The notes under the pieces are model-generated. The model was not told the origin of the DNA. It saw only the letters and a list, made by a program, of their open reading frames with translations, and ran no database searches. A DNA stretch of 64,000 nucleotides from Penicillium oxalicum (lineage: Eukaryota > Ascomycota > Eurotiomycetes > Eurotiales > Aspergillaceae): contig NC_064655.1 in assembly GCF_001723175.1 (NCBI RefSeq), positions 682,001 through 746,000 of the forward strand, read 5' to 3'. Of this stretch, positions 61,601 to 64,000 are shown in pieces (positions within the stretch are counted from its first letter, which is position 1; the number at the start of each line of letters is the position of its first letter). The position numbers and the translations under genes are program-made.

Positions 61601-62901
61601 TTTGCCAGTTCCAAGTCAGCGGACCAGTTCCCTCCTCTCCCACCCCCCACACATCCCATCCCTACAACAGATCATGATCATGGCCCCATCATCAAGATTC
61701 GGAATGTACATCGCTGGCCAGCACATCAAGGGCGCTAAAGCAGCATCGAGAGCCCAGGTGGGCACCACATGCAACGCATTGCATGCCACCGGCAAAGGAC
61801 ATGCATACGGGCATACAGGTTCAGAGAGCGGACATCACCCACGGTCGCCTGGAGAGGACGTGCGCCCTCGTTACTAACACTCGGATTACGTTTTCCCAGT
61901 GGAGTTCAGGCGAGCAAGCTCGGCAGGGGATGTTCTGGGTGCATCGGAGTTCTAGCCATTTTGGGCTTAGCTCCCGATGCTAGGATTAGTACCTTCCTCT
62001 TTGGGAGATCTGTCTTCTCAGCTCGAGAAATCCGACCCTTTTCCTCTTTTTTTTTCTTTTCTTTTCTTGCAAGTTCCAGTCTGGATGGATAGCCGTTCGG
62101 GAGTTCCTGATCCCTCCAGGGCTAAACTGCCATCTTTTGGTAGTAATAAGATACGGATGCACTGTAGTTTCAGCTCTCTTTATTGCGGACCCATCGAGCC
62201 ACGCGACAGTTCCTGAGAAAATCTTCACTGAATCTGGGGATTTTCACACTCGATACCTTGCCATTTCGGAGACAAGGAGGTGTACCCCCAAATGTCAATG
62301 TCCGTCTCGAGGTGTCACAAAAGAACGAAGCTCAGAACGTCGACACGGAACGGTCTGAGGCGGCGCAACTGTACTTTTGGAGAGAGGGTTGATTCGGCTG
62401 CGCATGGCGTAGATCACGGTCAAATGGACCGTCGGCAGATGCACGCCAAGGGGGGGGGGGGCCATCTTGAAATCCAAACGTCTAGGGGGGTTGTGTGCAT
62501 GTGCAGTACAATTCAGTCATACCCGCATCATCTACTGCACTACACCAGAGATGCAACAGGGAAGGTCGCTGCCCTGAGCCCCAAGGCAAAATGATCAAAT
62601 CAAAAAGGACCCAAATCCGACAGTTGGGAGTCGGGACGCCCTAGACCCCTCGCTAAGAACGCACGAAAGGGCGGGAAAAGCAATAAGCCCGAGGGATCGA
62701 CGTCCGATCAGGTTCGGTGCGATCGGCCGTTTATGGGGCTTTTGGGTTTGTTTATGTGACAGGTGTAAGCAGGATCTGCACTAACCGTAACCGAGGTGGA
62801 CGGCCACATTCCGGCCTCCCAGATGGAGTTTAGCGTAGAATACAATTGAGACTCGACCTACTCTCCCGGTGCCATCTGAGAGAGAGACAGAGAAGGGGGG
62901 T

Positions 62902-62927
62902 GGGGGGGGGGGGGGGGGGGGGGGGGG
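62902..62927. repeat. Poly-G tract (26 nt)
   Basis: Twenty-six consecutive G residues, preceded by six G and one T. It is the longest homopolymer in the window and could form a G-quadruplex. Its exact length may be an assembly estimate. Confidence 0.85.
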
Positions 62928-63449
62928 ATATTCACATCTGATTGCAGTTTGGGGAGAGAAGTGGAGTGAGACCTCACTGGCACACACATTATGTCTGTGT
63001 ACATAGATTGTACACGACGATGTAGTGCGCATGGCACAATCGGTTCGACTCGAGACGGTCGATCTCAAAAGGCAACGCCACATACAAATGAGGTACACCT
63101 TCGAGAACGGTCTTGCTTGACCAGAGAGCAAAGATAAACTCTCCAATGGCCGTCATTTGCAACATTCATCCCGATGTCCAGCACACCGGGACAGTGATTC
63201 TGATTGATTGAATCTGGACCATCGGGAAACAGAAAAATAGAAAAACCATCAACTCATTTTAACATCATCTTCCAGCCAACATCAAAGTCCGATAACACGT
63301 CAAAATGCTGGTGCGTGCGAATGTATGTCTGCATGGTCAGTGTGACCCCGGTTGCCTCCTTGTGAGATCATGTCTGATCCCTGGCTCACGGCAGTCAGTA
63401 CAGTACGAGCAGGAATACAGGAGAGAATTTACATCTGTACAAGATGCAT

Positions 63450-63473
63450 GTACCAGTGTACCAGTGTACCAGT
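63450..63473. repeat. 8-bp tandem repeat, three copies
   Basis: GTACCAGT is repeated exactly three times with no spacer. No function is evident. Confidence 0.8.
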
Positions 63474-64000
63474 ATAGCGTGGATGGGAGACCACTTACTC
63501 TGTAGGTGATTGCACCGCTATGGGAAGTGGAGTCATCGCTCGCGTGGAAGAATCGTCATAGCGGCTCCACTCACAGGGTTAATCTCCGAGACCAAAAATC
63601 TAAATAAAGTGACCGTCCGAAGAGATCCAATCAAAAAAAAGTAAAAATTTTGAAATTCCCAAAGGGGCAGCTCTAAGGAAAGAGCCAAGCGCCAAGATCA
63701 GAAAATCAATAAATTATGAAAATACAAACCAAACGAGAAAGTGAAATAAAAGGAAAATACCCAATGTGGCCCACCACCCGAGAGACTGACTCGAAGTATA
63801 ATAACGCTCATGGTTGAAACCTTCCACTCCCCAGTAGACCACTAATCAAAATAAGCTTTGGGCCGGACTGTCTCACCTCAGAGTTGAGAGCACATTGCAA
63901 GTCAAGTACGCTCCCGGGCAAGCAGTCATCGATGTGAATGCCCTTTCTTTTTTTTTTTGTTACTTTTTTTTTTTCGATTTCCGTTTCATTTTGGGAGAAG

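Larger units (their letters stand above)
48478..64000. other. 15.5-kb gene-free region with simple repeats
   Basis: After smc5 I find no supportable gene to the end of the window. The open frames are short (at most about 120 codons), lack domains, overlap on both strands and do not join into plausible exon series. The sequence is near-balanced in composition and not obviously AT-rich, so a RIP-type mutated repeat is not suggested. It contains pyrimidine tracts (49595-49635, 59108-59190, 62040-62070), G or C homopolymers (52213-52230, 55604-55620, 60602-60613, 62450-62461, 62902-62927), a GA microsatellite and short tandem repeats. T-runs at 63948-63974 resemble a promoter or leader of a rightward gene beyond the window. 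No tRNA or transposon ends were recognised. Confidence 0.6.

Noticed and set aside
1..64000. CRISPR arrays, rRNA genes, telomeric repeats, transposons
   Set aside because: No regularly spaced repeats, rRNA-like sequence, TTAGGG arrays, terminal repeats or transposase/reverse transcriptase domains were seen. The organism is a eukaryote, so CRISPR is not expected.

Overview
The window is nuclear DNA of a filamentous ascomycete, most likely Aspergillaceae (Aspergillus/Penicillium type). The evidence is short GT..AG introns (50-100 nt) with CTNAC-like branch points, a NIMA kinase of the Aspergillus form, and a fusarinine-type siderophore gene set. All coordinates and splice sites were read by eye; no alignment or database search was run.

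Layout: 1-8064 has no supportable gene. 8065-16003 holds housekeeping genes: sub2 (DEAD-box mRNA export/splicing helicase, minus), an Rpr2/Rpp21-type RNase P subunit (plus), a possible mitochondrial micro-protein (minus), a small coiled-coil protein (minus) and a WBP11-type splicing factor (plus). 17650-36992 is a five-gene siderophore cluster: sidH (mevalonyl-CoA hydratase, minus), sidF (anhydromevalonyl transferase, plus), a full-length ABC exporter of the SitT type (plus), sidD (fusarinine C NRPS, minus) and sidJ (DUF1749 siderophore hydrolase, plus). 38286-48477 returns to housekeeping genes: nimA (minus), an ankyrin plus double-BTB protein (plus), a small single-pass membrane protein (minus) and smc5 (plus). 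48478-64000 is about 15.5 kb with no supportable gene, only simple repeats and homopolymers.

Within the cluster, SidH dehydrates mevalonyl-CoA and SidF moves the anhydromevalonyl group to N5-hydroxyornithine. Both end in a canonical peroxisomal tripeptide (SKL and AKL). SidD then joins three units into cyclic fusarinine C, the ABC protein probably moves the siderophore or a related compound, and SidJ hydrolyses siderophore inside the cell. The ornithine hydroxylase (SidA), the CoA ligase (SidI) and the N2-acetyltransferase (SidG) are not in the window.

Four exact copies of the GATA-type iron-regulator element ATCWGATAA (SreA type) lie in the cluster's intergenic regions. One is half of an inverted GATA pair, and another sits in a 20-bp-spaced direct repeat. 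This points to joint iron repression of the cluster.
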